64,000 bases of DNA from an uncultured Parabacteroides sp. Its GTDB lineage: Bacteria > Bacteroidota > Bacteroidia > Bacteroidales > Tannerellaceae. The notes under the pieces were generated by a model. That model did not search any database. It was not told where the DNA came from and saw only the letters and a list, made by a program, of their open reading frames with translations. A program made the position numbers and the translations under genes. The DNA lies in NCBI GenBank assembly GCA_910577325.1, contig CAJTMR010000008.1, positions 62,001 to 126,000 on the forward strand. Reading direction: 5' to 3'. This document shows positions 16,673 through 26,111 of the stretch, in pieces. The stretch's first letter is position 1, and the number at the start of each line of letters is the position of its first letter.

Positions 16673-19300
16673 TTATTTCAGGCCGACCGCATCCAAGATA
16701 TGCTCGACAGCTTCGCCCAGTCCGGCCACATTCTTGCCCCCGGCTGTTGCAAAATGGGGCTGACCGCCTCCACCACCTTGTATCAGTTTCGCAGCATCTT
16801 TCACCAGTTTGCCGGCATTCAAGCCTTCGGCTACTAACCGTTCGCTCAACATAACCATCAACGCGCACTTCTCACCGTCTTTGATTCCTGCCACAAATAA
16901 AACCTTTTCGTCCGTATTGCTCTCGCCTTTGATTTGGAAAGCCAAGTCTTTGATTGCATCGACATTGGCCTCACCCCGGAATACGACAACTTTCACCCCG
17001 TTACGCTCAACCGCTTTGGCAATCAGGTCTTTCTTCAACTGTTGGACTTTTTCCTTCAGATAATCGCTCACCTGCTTTTTCAGCTCGGCATTCTCTTCGA
17101 TGGCCTTCTTGATGGTTTGAGACAGATTCGGCACATTGTTGAACATCGCACGCAGTTCACGCAGGGAATCTTGCAACATGAATGTGTAGTTTTCAGCTCC
17201 TTCGCCTGTCACCGCTTCGATACGACGGACACCTGCTGCAACGGAACTTTCGCCGACCACACGCAGGGAACCGATCATTCCCGTTGCCGGGATATGTGTA
17301 CCACCGCACAATTCGATAGAGCTGCCATATTTAACAACACGGACTTCTTCGCCATATTTTTCACCGAACAGAGCCATCGCGCCCAATGCTTTCGCTTCGG
17401 CAATCGGCATGTTGCGGTACTCTTCCAGCGGATAGTCGGCACGGATCTTTTCACTTACCAACTTTTCCACCTTACGCATCTCTTCATCCGTCACCTTTTG
17501 GAAGTGAGAGAAGTCGAAGCGCAAAGAATCGGGTGAAACGTATGAACCCTTCTGTTCAACATGCGCCCCCAGCACTTCACGCAGCGCCTCATGCAACAGG
17601 TGGGTGGCAGAGTGGTTACATTCACACTGGATACGTTTCTTCTCGTTGATCTTGGCAGTGAAAGTAACCGTCACATCTTTCGGCAATTTCGTCACCAGAT
17701 GTACAGGCAGGTTGTTTTCGCGTTTCGTGTCAACCACATCGATCGTCTCGTCGTCGGCAATCAACCAACCGGTGTCGCCGACCTGTCCTCCCATTTCGGC
17801 ATAGAACGGAGTCTGGTCCAACACGATCTGATATAATACTTTATTCTTTTGCTTGATCTGGCGGTAACGCAAGATTTCGGACTCGCACTCGAACAGGTCG
17901 TAACCCACGAAATTACATCCGCCCTCCTTCAGCACCACCCAGTCGCCAGTTTCGATAGCTGCCGCGTTTCGGGCACGGTCTTTCTGCTTCTGCATCTCGA
18001 TGTTGAACTCGTCGATGTTGGCCTCCATCCCGTTTTCACGCAGGATCAACTCGGTCAAATCCAACGGGAATCCGTATGTATCATATAACGTAAAGGCATC
18101 TACGCCGCTGATCATGTTCTTTCCGGCAGCCTTTGTTTCTTCCATCTTCTTATCCAGCAAACGGATACCGGTCTCCAACGTACGCAGGAAAGATTCTTCC
18201 TCTTCCTTGATGACCTTTTCGATCAATGTCTTCTGAGCAACCAGTTCCGGATAAGCATCACCCATCGTTTCAATCAGCACGGGCAACAACTTGTACATGA
18301 AAGATTCTTTACGATCCAGGAACGTGTAGCCGTAACGGACGGCACGACGCAGGATGCGGCGGATGACATAGCCAGCCTTGGCGTTGGAAGGCAATTGCCC
18401 GTCCGTAATCGCAAAGGCGATCGTACGGATATGGTCAGCGATCACACGCATAGCCACGTCCTGCTGCTTGTCCTCGCCGTAGGCAGTCCCTGCCATACCG
18501 GCGATCACTTTGATGATCGGCTGGAAAACATCCGTATCATAGTTGGATGTCTTGCCCTGCAATGCCATACAAAGACGCTCGAATCCCATACCGGTATCGA
18601 TCACGCGGGCAGGCAACGGTTCGAGCGAGCCGTCAGCCTTGCGGTTATACTGCATGAATACCAAGTTCCATATTTCGATCACCTGCGGATGGTCCTTGTT
18701 GACCATGTCCTGCCCGGGAACGGCGGCACGTTCGTTTTCCGGACGCAGGTCGATATGGATTTCGGAGCAAGGGCCGCAAGGTCCCGTATCACCCATTTCC
18801 CAGAAGTTATCGTGCTTGTTCCCATTGATGATATGTGCCTTCGGCAGGAATTTTTCCCAATAACCGGCAGCCTCGTCGTCGCGTGAAAGGCCTTCGGCGG
18901 GACTTCCTTCGAAAACGGTCGCATACAAACGGTCGGGGTCCAATTTCAACACTTCGACCAGGTATTCCCACGACCAGTTGATCGCTTCCTGCTTGAAATA
19001 GTCGCCAAACGACCAGTTTCCCAACATTTCGAACATGGTGTGGTGGTACGTATCGTGGCCGACCTCTTCCAGGTCGTTATGCTTGCCACTCACACGAAGG
19101 CACTTTTGTGAATCCGCGACACGTGGATATTTACGGGGGACGTTCCCCAGAATGATATCTTTGAACTGGTTCATGCCTGCATTGGTAAACATCAATGTAG
19201 GGTCACCCTTCACCACCATCGGAGCAGAAGGCACAATCTGGTGCTGCTTGGAAGCGAAGAAGTCTTTAAATGATTCACGGATTTCTTTTGCTGTCAACAT
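16673..19300 (-). CDS. alaS: Alanyl-tRNA synthetase
   Basis: Charges tRNA-Ala; 875 residues, the usual bacterial length. The N-terminal class II catalytic core is present (FTNAGMNQFKDIILG, then GDTGPCGPCSEIH and GMGFERL). The editing domain has an intact zinc set: H563 and H567 in HSATHLLHE, and C665 and H669 in CGGTH. The C-terminal part has a coiled coil (about 725-765) and a DHHA1-type glycine-rich end (QGGGGGQPHFATAGG). The start at MLTAKEIRESF is the family's normal N-terminus. Transcribed divergently from the M23 peptidase gene at 19398. Confidence 0.97.
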   Translation of the reverse strand: MLTAKEIRESFKDFFASKQHQIVPSAPMVVKGDPTLMFTNAGMNQFKDIILGNVPRKYPRVADSQKCLRVSGKHNDLEEVGHDTYHHTMFEMLGNWSFGDYFKQEAINWSWEYLVEVLKLDPDRLYATVFEGSPAEGLSRDDEAAGYWEKFLPKAHIINGNKHDNFWEMGDTGPCGPCSEIHIDLRPENERAAVPGQDMVNKDHPQVIEIWNLVFMQYNRKADGSLEPLPARVIDTGMGFERLCMALQGKTSNYDTDVFQPIIKVIAGMAGTAYGEDKQQDVAMRVIADHIRTIAFAITDGQLPSNAKAGYVIRRILRRAVRYGYTFLDRKESFMYKLLPVLIETMGDAYPELVAQKTLIEKVIKEEEESFLRTLETGIRLLDKKMEETKAAGKNMISGVDAFTLYDTYGFPLDLTELILRENGMEANIDEFNIEMQKQKDRARNAAAIETGDWVVLKEGGCNFVGYDLFECESEILRYRQIKQKNKVLYQIVLDQTPFYAEMGGQVGDTGWLIADDETIDVVDTKRENNLPVHLVTKLPKDVTVTFTAKINEKKRIQCECNHSATHLLHEALREVLGAHVEQKGSYVSPDSLRFDFSHFQKVTDEEMRKVEKLVSEKIRADYPLEEYRNMPIAEAKALGAMALFGEKYGEEVRVVKYGSSIELCGGTHIPATGMIGSLRVVGESSVAAGVRRIEAVTGEGAENYTFMLQDSLRELRAMFNNVPNLSQTIKKAIEENAELKKQVSDYLKEKVQQLKKDLIAKAVERNGVKVVVFRGEANVDAIKDLAFQIKGESNTDEKVLFVAGIKDGEKCALMVMLSERLVAEGLNAGKLVKDAAKLIQGGGGGQPHFATAGGKNVAGLGEAVEHILDAVGLK

Positions 19301-19341
19301 AATCTATTCTATATAGTCTCGTTAATATTCTGAAAAACAAT

Positions 19342-19371
19342 TTGCAAAAGTACAGCAAATTATTATTTTTG
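19342..19371. promoter_or_regulatory. Compact divergent promoters of alaS and the M23 peptidase gene
   Basis: Plus strand: TTG (19342-19344), 19-bp spacer, TATTTTTG (19364-19371), 27 bp before the M23 ATG. Minus strand: TACTTTTG (19345-19352) facing alaS. The minus -7 box sits inside the plus promoter spacer, so the two polymerases would compete. Confidence 0.55.
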
Positions 19372-19397
19372 CACGCATTCAAAACAAAAAATATTTA

Positions 19398-20381
19398 ATG
19401 AAACTATTTAAAAGCAGAAAAACATATTACCTGTATAATCCCAACACGCTCAGTTACGAACGAGTTTATCCCTCTGCCAAAGACCGCTTCTTCGGCGTGC
19501 TCCGCCACCTGAGCATAGGCATCGTGGTCGGGGTGGGCATATTCTTTATCTTTTCCCGCACGTTCGATTCACCGGTCGAATCGCTTTTAAAGAAAGAAAA
19601 CAAGTTGTTGCAGACGCAATACGAAGTGCTTTCGTTACGTCTGACCAATGCACTGGAAGTCTTGGATGACATACAGCAACGCGATGAAAACCTGTACCGG
19701 GCGATCTTCCAAGCGGAATCGATCCCCGAATCCGTCCGTAAATCCGGCTTCGGCGGAGCCAACCGGTACGAACATCTGATGAGCCTCTCCAACCCCGAAC
19801 TGATCGTTTCGGCTACCCGGAAGATGGATATGCTAAGCAAGCAGCTCTACGTACAGTCCAACTCGCTGGAAGAACTTATCACATTGGGCAAGAACCAAGA
19901 AGAACGGAGCAAGTGCATTCCCGCCATACAACCGATTGCCAACAAGGACCTGAAACGCACAGCTTCCGGATACGGGGTTCGCATCGACCCGATCTACCGT
20001 ACTCCCCGCTTCCACTCAGGTATGGACTTTTCCGCCAAAGTAGGTACGGAAATTTATGCTACGGGCGATGGAGTCGTTACTTTCGCCGCTTGGAAACAAG
20101 GATACGGGAACTGCCTGATGATCGATCACGGGCACGGTTTCCAGACACTTTACGGACACATGAGCAAATATCGGGCACGCGTCGGGCAGAAAGTCAAACG
20201 CGGGGAAGTGATAGGTGAAGTGGGCAACACCGGAAAGTCTACCGGGCCGCACCTTCATTATGAAGTGATTGTCCGTGGAAAACATGACAACCCGTCCAAA
20301 TACTACTATATGGACCTGACGCCGGAAGAATACGACCGTATGATACAGATTGCCGAAAATCACGGCCAGGTTATGGATTAA
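19398..20381 (+). CDS. M23 (LytM-type) peptidoglycan endopeptidase, membrane-anchored
   Basis: A 327-residue protein with a short basic N-terminus, one membrane helix (about 37-53, LSIGIVVGVGIFFIFS), a periplasmic coiled coil (about 62-105) and a C-terminal M23 domain (about 190-310). The zinc ligands are all present: H206 and D210 in HSGMD, and H287 in HLH; H254 (YGH) and H285 are catalytic. It would cut peptide crosslinks in the wall. The Bacteroidetes relatives are linked to cell shape and division. The next gene (MerR-type) starts 15 bp downstream in the same direction, suggesting co-transcription. Confidence 0.93.
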   Translation: MKLFKSRKTYYLYNPNTLSYERVYPSAKDRFFGVLRHLSIGIVVGVGIFFIFSRTFDSPVESLLKKENKLLQTQYEVLSLRLTNALEVLDDIQQRDENLYRAIFQAESIPESVRKSGFGGANRYEHLMSLSNPELIVSATRKMDMLSKQLYVQSNSLEELITLGKNQEERSKCIPAIQPIANKDLKRTASGYGVRIDPIYRTPRFHSGMDFSAKVGTEIYATGDGVVTFAAWKQGYGNCLMIDHGHGFQTLYGHMSKYRARVGQKVKRGEVIGEVGNTGKSTGPHLHYEVIVRGKHDNPSKYYYMDLTPEEYDRMIQIAENHGQVMD

Positions 20382-20396
20382 ACATTGTTTAATACG

Positions 20397-20753
20397 ATGG
20401 CATTAAATAAAGATAAAAATCTAAAGCTCTATTTCTCTATCAGCGAGGTAGCGCAGATGTTCGACGTCAACGAATCCACCCTGCGCTTCTGGGAGAAGGA
20501 ATTCGAACAGATCAGCCCGCGCAAGACCGGCAAAGGGACTCGTTCGTACCGGCAGGAAGATATCGACGCCATACGTCTGGTCTACCATCTGGTGAAAGAA
20601 AGGGGAATGACACTGGCTGGCGCCCGGCAAAAACTGAAAGAGAACCCGGAAACAACGATACGCCATGAAGAGATCGTAAACAGATTGAAGCAGATCAAGG
20701 AGGAATTACTCGCCATGAAGGAGGCATTCGAGGCGTTGGAAGTTTCCAAATAG
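20397..20753 (+). CDS. MerR-family transcriptional regulator
   Basis: A 118-residue DNA-binding protein. The winged helix-turn-helix occupies about residues 8-75 (YFSISEVAQMFDVNESTLRFWEKEF, then RSYRQEDIDAIRLVYHL), the standard MerR signature, and a coiled-coil dimerisation helix ends the protein. There is no effector domain and no cysteine metal site, so the inducer is unknown. The ATG at 20397 (MALNKDKNL) is preferred to 20385. It follows the M23 peptidase gene closely; this peptidase-MerR pairing is common in Bacteroidales. Confidence 0.92.
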   Translation: MALNKDKNLKLYFSISEVAQMFDVNESTLRFWEKEFEQISPRKTGKGTRSYRQEDIDAIRLVYHLVKERGMTLAGARQKLKENPETTIRHEEIVNRLKQIKEELLAMKEAFEALEVSK

Positions 20754-20810
20754 TTTTTCCCCGCGTATAAAAACGATTTTAAAGAATTAGCTTGTTACGC
20801 TGGAAAATCG

Positions 20811-20818
20811 TACCTTCG
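20811..20818 (+). promoter_or_regulatory. -7 box of the DUF3127 gene
   Basis: TACCTTCG, a one-base variant of TAnnTTTG, 26 bp before the ATG. A TTG at 20792-20794 is 16 bp upstream, a little short. Confidence 0.45.
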
Positions 20819-20843
20819 CAGCAATTTTATAAAAACAAGAAAC

Positions 20844-21239
20844 ATGGAAATTACGGGAAGAATCATCGCCGTACTGCCGGTTCAAGGCGGTATCAGCAAA
20901 AACGGAAACGAGTGGAAAAAACAGGAATATGTTCTGGAAACACATGACCAATACCCTAAAAAAGTATGCTTCCAAATCTTCGGCGCAGACCGCATCGACC
21001 AGGCAGCCATACAGCCCGGAGAAGAACTTACAGTATACTTCGACATAGACAGCCGCGAATATCAGGGACGTTGGTACACGAATATCAGTGCCTGGAAAGT
21101 GGAACGCCCGATGGCTGCCGCTCCCCAGTCCGCACCGGGTGCCATGACACCGGAGAACGTCATACCGGCATCCGCACCGGCCGTATCTGCCGTTCCCGAT
21201 TTCGGGCCGGCCAACCCGATCGACGATCTGCCTTTCTAA
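20844..21239 (+). CDS. DUF3127 protein with an SSB-like C-terminal tip
   Basis: A 131-residue soluble protein. Residues 1-90 are the DUF3127 domain (MEITGRIIAVLPVQGG, then ISAWKVERP), which looks like a small beta-barrel of OB-fold length. Residues 91-120 are a flexible Pro/Ala-rich linker, and the last residues are IDDLPF. That layout (OB-like domain, linker, acidic tip ending in PF) is the layout of single-stranded DNA-binding proteins, whose tips recruit repair and replication enzymes. A DNA-related role is inferred from that, not known. The stop TAA overlaps the ATG of the antiporter gene (TAATG). Confidence 0.82.
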   Translation: MEITGRIIAVLPVQGGISKNGNEWKKQEYVLETHDQYPKKVCFQIFGADRIDQAAIQPGEELTVYFDIDSREYQGRWYTNISAWKVERPMAAAPQSAPGAMTPENVIPASAPAVSAVPDFGPANPIDDLPF

Positions 21240-22192
21240 TGGACATCGTTCTTTTAATCGGCGGACTGATCCTGATCCTGGCCGGAGCAAACGCACTGAC
21301 CGATGGAGCCGCATCAATTGCCAAACGCTTTCACATCTCAAGCTTGGTGATCGGACTGACGATCGTCGCTTTCGGTACATCGGCGCCTGAACTGACCGTC
21401 AGTATCGTTTCCGCCTTAAAAGGGAGTGCAGACATGGCAATCGGGAACGTAGTCGGAAGCAATCTCTTCAACATATTGATGATCGTCGGCTGTACGGCTG
21501 CCATCGTCCCGATCCATGTAACAAAAGGAACGTTAAGCAAGGAGATACCGCTTTGCATACTGGCGTCCATCGTCCTGTCCATCTGTTCCAACGATGTGCT
21601 GATCAACAAGGCCGCGGCCAATACGATCAGCTGTAGCGACGGAATGTTGTTGCTGTGCTTTTTCCTTATCTTTTTAGGGTACACGTTTGCCATTGCCCGC
21701 AACGGCAGCGGCGAAGGCGAGTCCAAGGTAAAGGAAATGCCGACAGGAAGGTCCATCGTGTTCATCGTGGGCGGCCTGGCCGGTCTGGTCTATGGGGGAC
21801 AATTCTTCGTGAACGGTGCTTCGGGAATCGCTCGTGGCCTCGGAGTCAGCGAATCGATCATCGGCCTGACGCTGGTTGCCGGAGGGACTTCGCTGCCCGA
21901 ACTGGCGACATCGGTCGTGGCCGCCTTGAAGAAGAATCCCGAAATGGCGATCGGGAACGTGATCGGTTCCAATCTTTTCAACATATTCTTCGTCTTGGGA
22001 TGCAGCGCGACCATCAGCCCGCTAAACATTCAAGGAATTACGAACCTGGATCTCGGCATACTGACCGGTTCTTGCGTGCTGCTTTACATCTTCGGCTGGT
22101 TCTTTAAGGAACGGACCATCACACGGATAGAAGGGATCATTTTGATAGCTTGTTATATAGGTTATACAATCTATCTGATTTCCTTATCATGA
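21239..22192 (+). CDS. Calcium/sodium antiporter (CaCA family, YrbG-like)
   Basis: A 317-residue inner-membrane exchanger with about ten helices in two inverted halves. Each half carries the alpha-repeat ion-binding motif: GTSAPELTVS at 46-55, and GGTSLPELATS in the second half. The family exchanges calcium and sodium; YrbG of E. coli is the nearest well-known type. The ATG at 21239 overlaps the stop of the DUF3127 gene, so the two are translationally coupled; a longer open frame from 20966 is only the shadow of that gene. It converges on spoT with 27 bp between the stops and no visible terminator. Confidence 0.93.
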   Translation: MDIVLLIGGLILILAGANALTDGAASIAKRFHISSLVIGLTIVAFGTSAPELTVSIVSALKGSADMAIGNVVGSNLFNILMIVGCTAAIVPIHVTKGTLSKEIPLCILASIVLSICSNDVLINKAAANTISCSDGMLLLCFFLIFLGYTFAIARNGSGEGESKVKEMPTGRSIVFIVGGLAGLVYGGQFFVNGASGIARGLGVSESIIGLTLVAGGTSLPELATSVVAALKKNPEMAIGNVIGSNLFNIFFVLGCSATISPLNIQGITNLDLGILTGSCVLLYIFGWFFKERTITRIEGIILIACYIGYTIYLISLS

Positions 22193-22219
22193 CCCATAAT
22201 GACAACGCTTGTGTTGAAC

Positions 22220-24514
22220 TTAATCCGCCACACGAGCCACAGACTGGATATTCTTTATCTTGGAAAGGACTACACACATCCGCTGGATATCCTCCACATC
22301 GTGTACTTTCATCTTTACCTTTCCTTCGAACATGCCGTCTTTCGCCTCGATCAGCAGGCGGATGATATTGACATTGAAGTCATCGGAAATCGTACGGGCA
22401 ATCGTGTTCAACACGCCGATCGAGTCAATGCCCTTGATCTCAAGCGTCGCCTCGAATGAAGAATGGTGGCTGCTCCATTCCGTATTGAGGATACGTTCTC
22501 CAAAGCTGCTTTTCAAACGTAGAGCGATCGGGCAAGAACGTTTGTGAACCACCACGTTGCCATCATCATGGATAAAACCCAAAGATTCGTCGCCCGGAAT
22601 CGGTTTACAACAATCGGCAATGACATAATTGCGTTCGAAAGCCTCCTCCTTCAAAATATAAGGTTTTTTCTTGTCATATTTCGGTTTTTCCTTCGGTTGT
22701 TGCTCTTCCTCTTTTTTCCCGGTAGTCGCTTTCGTTGCTACCCGGAGTGCCTGTTTGACGTACTTAAAGAGGAGATTGTCCGTTTTCTCTTTCAATAGCT
22801 TGCGGATGTTATCCGGCAGAACCACATCCCCTTTTTCTACCGCATAGTAAAATTCTTCCCGCTTGGAAAAACCGAAATACATACACAGCTTGTCGATATT
22901 GGACGTATTTACATCCAGATTGTTACGCTTGAAAGTTTCGATCATCTTAATCTCGCCCTCTTTGGCAGCCTCTTTACGAATCTTTTTCAAATAGGCATCG
23001 ATTCGAGCACGCGCTCTTGCAGTCGTTACAAAACCCAACCATTCCGGTTGCGGGTTCTGCGAACGGGAAGTCAGAATCTCCACCTGGTCACCACTCGCCA
23101 ACTGATGGCTGAGCGGCACCAAACGATGATTGACCTTGGCCCCGATACATTTGTTTCCGATATCCGAATGGAGAGCATACCCGAAGTCCAAAGCCGTAGC
23201 TCCTTGAGGCAAAGTTTTGATATCACCTTTCGGAGTAAAGACAAATATCTCAGAAGTAAAAAGATTCAGTTTGATCGTATCGAGAAAATCCAAAGCGTTC
23301 GGATCCGGACTTTCCAGTATCTCGGTAATGGTCTGCAACCATTTGTCGAGTTCCGTATCTTCTTCTATGTTATGTTCCTTATACTTCCAGTGGGCGGCAA
23401 AACCTTTCTCGGCAATCTCGTCCATGCGGCGGCTACGGATCTGTATTTCCACCCATTGTCCGTCAGGCCCCATCACGGTCAGGTGCAACGCCTGATAGCC
23501 ATTGGCTTTCGGACGGCTCACCCAGTCGCGGATACGGTCCGGACGAATACGGTAGATATCCGTGATGGCGGAATAGATGTCCCAGCACTGGTTCTTCTCA
23601 TCCACACCAGGCAGAGGGTCGAAAATGATACGAACGGCATAGATGTCATAGATGTCTTCAAACGTGACACCCTTGTTCTCCATCTTGTTCCAAATGGAAT
23701 AGGCGGATTTCACACGGGCACGCATTTCGTAATTGAGCCCCATCTCCTTCAATTTCCTATCCACCGGTACGGCAAAATGCTTGAACAAAGAGTTACGGGC
23801 AGCTTCCGTAGACTTCAGTTTCAGATTGATAAAAGCATATTCCTGCGGATGTTCATATTTGAAACTCAGATCTTCCAACTCCGTCTTGATAGAGAAGAGT
23901 CCCAGGCGGTGTGCCAAAGGAGCATAGAGGTAAAGCGTCTCACCTGCTATCTTGAACTGCTTTGCCGGCAACATGGACCCCAGAGTGCGCATATTATGGA
24001 GACGGTCGGCTATCTTGATCAGGATCACCCGGATATCATCGCTCATCGTGAGCAGCAGTTTACGAAAATTTTCCGCCTGAGCCGATGCCTGTTCACCGAA
24101 GATGCCACCGGATATCTTCGTCAGCCCGTCAACAATCTGGGCGATCTTCTCACCGAACATATCCTTAATATCCTCCACCGTGTATTCAGTGTCCTCCACC
24201 ACATCATGCAACAGAGCCGAACAGATAGAGGTGGACCCCAATCCCATCTCGCGGCAAACAATACGCGCCACGGCAATCGGGTGCATGATGTAAGGTTCAC
24301 CCGAACGACGCTTCACGCCGGCATGTGCCTGATTGGCAAAATTGAAAGCCTTGGTTATGCGTTCCACCTTGCGCCGGTGATTTGACTTAAGGTAATCCTG
24401 TAACAGCGCGTCAAAGCCGTCTTGGATCATCTGCTCGTCGGCCGTAAGGATGGGATTTGCCTCTTGGTCGAGGTGCATGCCTGTTGTGTCTTTTGTGTTG
24501 TTTATGTCGCTCAT
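22220..24514 (-). CDS. spoT: Bifunctional (p)ppGpp synthetase/hydrolase (Rel/SpoT)
   Basis: Makes and degrades the stringent-response alarmone. The 764-residue protein has the hydrolase HD domain with intact metal residues (H64, H78 and the H103-D104 pair in LLHDVVEDT), the synthetase domain (KANGYQALHLTV, then VEIQIRSRRMDEIAEKGFAAHW), TGS (VFTPKGDIKTLPQGATALDFGY), helical and CC regions (YVIADCCKPIPGD), and a C-terminal ACT domain (about 688-764). Both activities look intact, as expected for the single long Rel of Bacteroidales. Start at 24514. It is the last gene of the run parA-parB-DUF5683-mltD-spoT, 87 bp after mltD. A minus-strand TATATTTG box at 24552-24559 may give it its own promoter. 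Confidence 0.96.
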   Translation of the reverse strand: MSDINNTKDTTGMHLDQEANPILTADEQMIQDGFDALLQDYLKSNHRRKVERITKAFNFANQAHAGVKRRSGEPYIMHPIAVARIVCREMGLGSTSICSALLHDVVEDTEYTVEDIKDMFGEKIAQIVDGLTKISGGIFGEQASAQAENFRKLLLTMSDDIRVILIKIADRLHNMRTLGSMLPAKQFKIAGETLYLYAPLAHRLGLFSIKTELEDLSFKYEHPQEYAFINLKLKSTEAARNSLFKHFAVPVDRKLKEMGLNYEMRARVKSAYSIWNKMENKGVTFEDIYDIYAVRIIFDPLPGVDEKNQCWDIYSAITDIYRIRPDRIRDWVSRPKANGYQALHLTVMGPDGQWVEIQIRSRRMDEIAEKGFAAHWKYKEHNIEEDTELDKWLQTITEILESPDPNALDFLDTIKLNLFTSEIFVFTPKGDIKTLPQGATALDFGYALHSDIGNKCIGAKVNHRLVPLSHQLASGDQVEILTSRSQNPQPEWLGFVTTARARARIDAYLKKIRKEAAKEGEIKMIETFKRNNLDVNTSNIDKLCMYFGFSKREEFYYAVEKGDVVLPDNIRKLLKEKTDNLLFKYVKQALRVATKATTGKKEEEQQPKEKPKYDKKKPYILKEEAFERNYVIADCCKPIPGDESLGFIHDDGNVVVHKRSCPIALRLKSSFGERILNTEWSSHHSSFEATLEIKGIDSIGVLNTIARTISDDFNVNIIRLLIEAKDGMFEGKVKMKVHDVEDIQRMCVVLSKIKNIQSVARVAD

Positions 24515-24601
24515 ATCGAAAGTCCTTCCCTGTGTTAAACATGTATGTAGGCAAATATATACAAATATTTGCTTATATATTCCCCAAAGCGACAGAAAAA
24601 G

Positions 24602-26107
24602 TTAAACAACCGGAATTTTCAAGATCTGGCCCGGCCGGATGCTGGCACTTGTCAGCCCGTTGGCTTTCTGCAAGTCGTCTGTGGAAACTCCCGGATACTT
24701 CTTGGCAATAGAGTAAAGGGAATCTCCCGACTGCACTTTATAAGTCAAGTTCTTGCCTGAGACACGAACAGGAACGGAACCGGCCTTTTCGGTCTTCTTC
24801 GTCTTGGCGGAAGCAAACGTGACTCCTCCATTATCGACATGCAAACGCAAGCGGCGGCCTTTGGCGACACGGTTGGAGCCAAGCCCGTTCCATTTGCGGA
24901 TTTCCTTCGGAGTAACGCCGTAACGGTTCGCGATGGTATAGATATTCTCACCGGCAGCCACCACATGGGTTATGGTTTCCCGTGTAAGATTTTTCGAACT
25001 GCCGCCAACATTGACCGGGACACAACCGGCCAACAGCTCCTCTATACGATGCGTATAAACCGAATCCTCCTTGTCGACAAACGCGTATGTCTGCGATGCC
25101 GGAAGCTTCAATACGGAAGGGCACGCATTTCCCGGAATAATATCCCGTTTATATTGTGGATTAAGCGCACGAAGCTGTTCGATGTCGATGCCCAGCACGT
25201 CAGAAACCTGTTGCAAGTGGAGCATGCTGCTCACCATGACCGTATCGGTCGCCAACGGCAGACTGGTCTGCACCGGACAGATATTGTGATCGCAATAGTA
25301 ATTCATGATGTAATTGGCAGCAATAAACAGCGGCACATACGAACGGGTCTCACGAGGCAAGAAGCGGAAGATCTCCCAAAAGTCAGTCTTCCCGCCGGAC
25401 CGGCGGATCGCCTTGTTCACATTACCCGGACCACAGTTATAGGAAGCCAAAACCAGATTCCAATCGCCATAGATGGCATACATATCTTTGAAATACTTGC
25501 AAGCCGCCTCAGTCGCCTTTTCCGGATCACGCCTTTCGTCCAGCAGACTATTGATCTCAAGGCCATATATCTTTCCGGTCGGAAGCATAAACTGCCATAG
25601 CCCACAAGCCCCCACACGGGAAAGGGCGACCGGGTTCAGAGCGCTTTCGACAACGGCCAGATACTTCAGTTCCAAAGGCAAATCATGCTTGTCGAGCACC
25701 TGCTCGATCATGGGGAAATAAAAATCTGCCATGCCCAGCATATAGCGTACCAAATCACGCTTACGCCCCGCATACAAGTCGATGCAGTCCCTCACCACCT
25801 CGTTATAAGGCAAATGAATCACACTGGGCAAGCGCTCCAGACGTTCTTCATAGACTGAATCGGGGAAATAGACATTCTCCGCATCGTCATGACAATACTC
25901 ATCCACTTTCGAAAAATATTGCACATGCCAGGAATGAAGCAAACTATCCACATTTGCATCAAGGCTTTCAGGTATCAGGCCCACTACGACAGACAGTGAG
26001 TCTGCCGACAATGCCGGATGCTGCGATTCACCGAATATGGAATCCTGCGCACGGGATACCTGCATCAAGCAGAACAGGCAGAATAGAATAAGTAGGTTTT
26101 TATTCAT
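24602..26107 (-). CDS. mltD: Membrane-bound-type lytic murein transglycosylase with two LysM domains (MltD-like)
   Basis: Cleaves glycan strands of peptidoglycan, forming anhydro ends, in the periplasm. Of 501 residues, 1-20 are a signal peptide. The SLT (GH23) domain spans about 140-260, with catalytic E154 in AVVESALNP and the GACGLWQFM and YNCGPGNV motifs. LysM 1 is about 378-420 (VVAAGENIYTIANRYGV) and LysM 2 about 457-500 (YKVQSGDSLYSIAKKY). There is no lipobox cysteine, unlike E. coli MltD, so it may be soluble or held by LysM binding. It starts 4 bp after the DUF5683 gene, so the two are one operon. Confidence 0.94.
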   Translation of the reverse strand: MNKNLLILFCLFCLMQVSRAQDSIFGESQHPALSADSLSVVVGLIPESLDANVDSLLHSWHVQYFSKVDEYCHDDAENVYFPDSVYEERLERLPSVIHLPYNEVVRDCIDLYAGRKRDLVRYMLGMADFYFPMIEQVLDKHDLPLELKYLAVVESALNPVALSRVGACGLWQFMLPTGKIYGLEINSLLDERRDPEKATEAACKYFKDMYAIYGDWNLVLASYNCGPGNVNKAIRRSGGKTDFWEIFRFLPRETRSYVPLFIAANYIMNYYCDHNICPVQTSLPLATDTVMVSSMLHLQQVSDVLGIDIEQLRALNPQYKRDIIPGNACPSVLKLPASQTYAFVDKEDSVYTHRIEELLAGCVPVNVGGSSKNLTRETITHVVAAGENIYTIANRYGVTPKEIRKWNGLGSNRVAKGRRLRLHVDNGGVTFASAKTKKTEKAGSVPVRVSGKNLTYKVQSGDSLYSIAKKYPGVSTDDLQKANGLTSASIRPGQILKIPVV

Positions 26108-26111
26108 GATG

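Noticed and set aside
20966..22192. 408-codon extended reading of the antiporter
   Set aside because: The first 91 codons are an out-of-frame reading of the DUF3127 gene; the antiporter begins at the overlapping ATG at 21239.
23048..24385. 445-codon plus-strand ORF opposite spoT
   Set aside because: Antisense shadow of an intact spoT.
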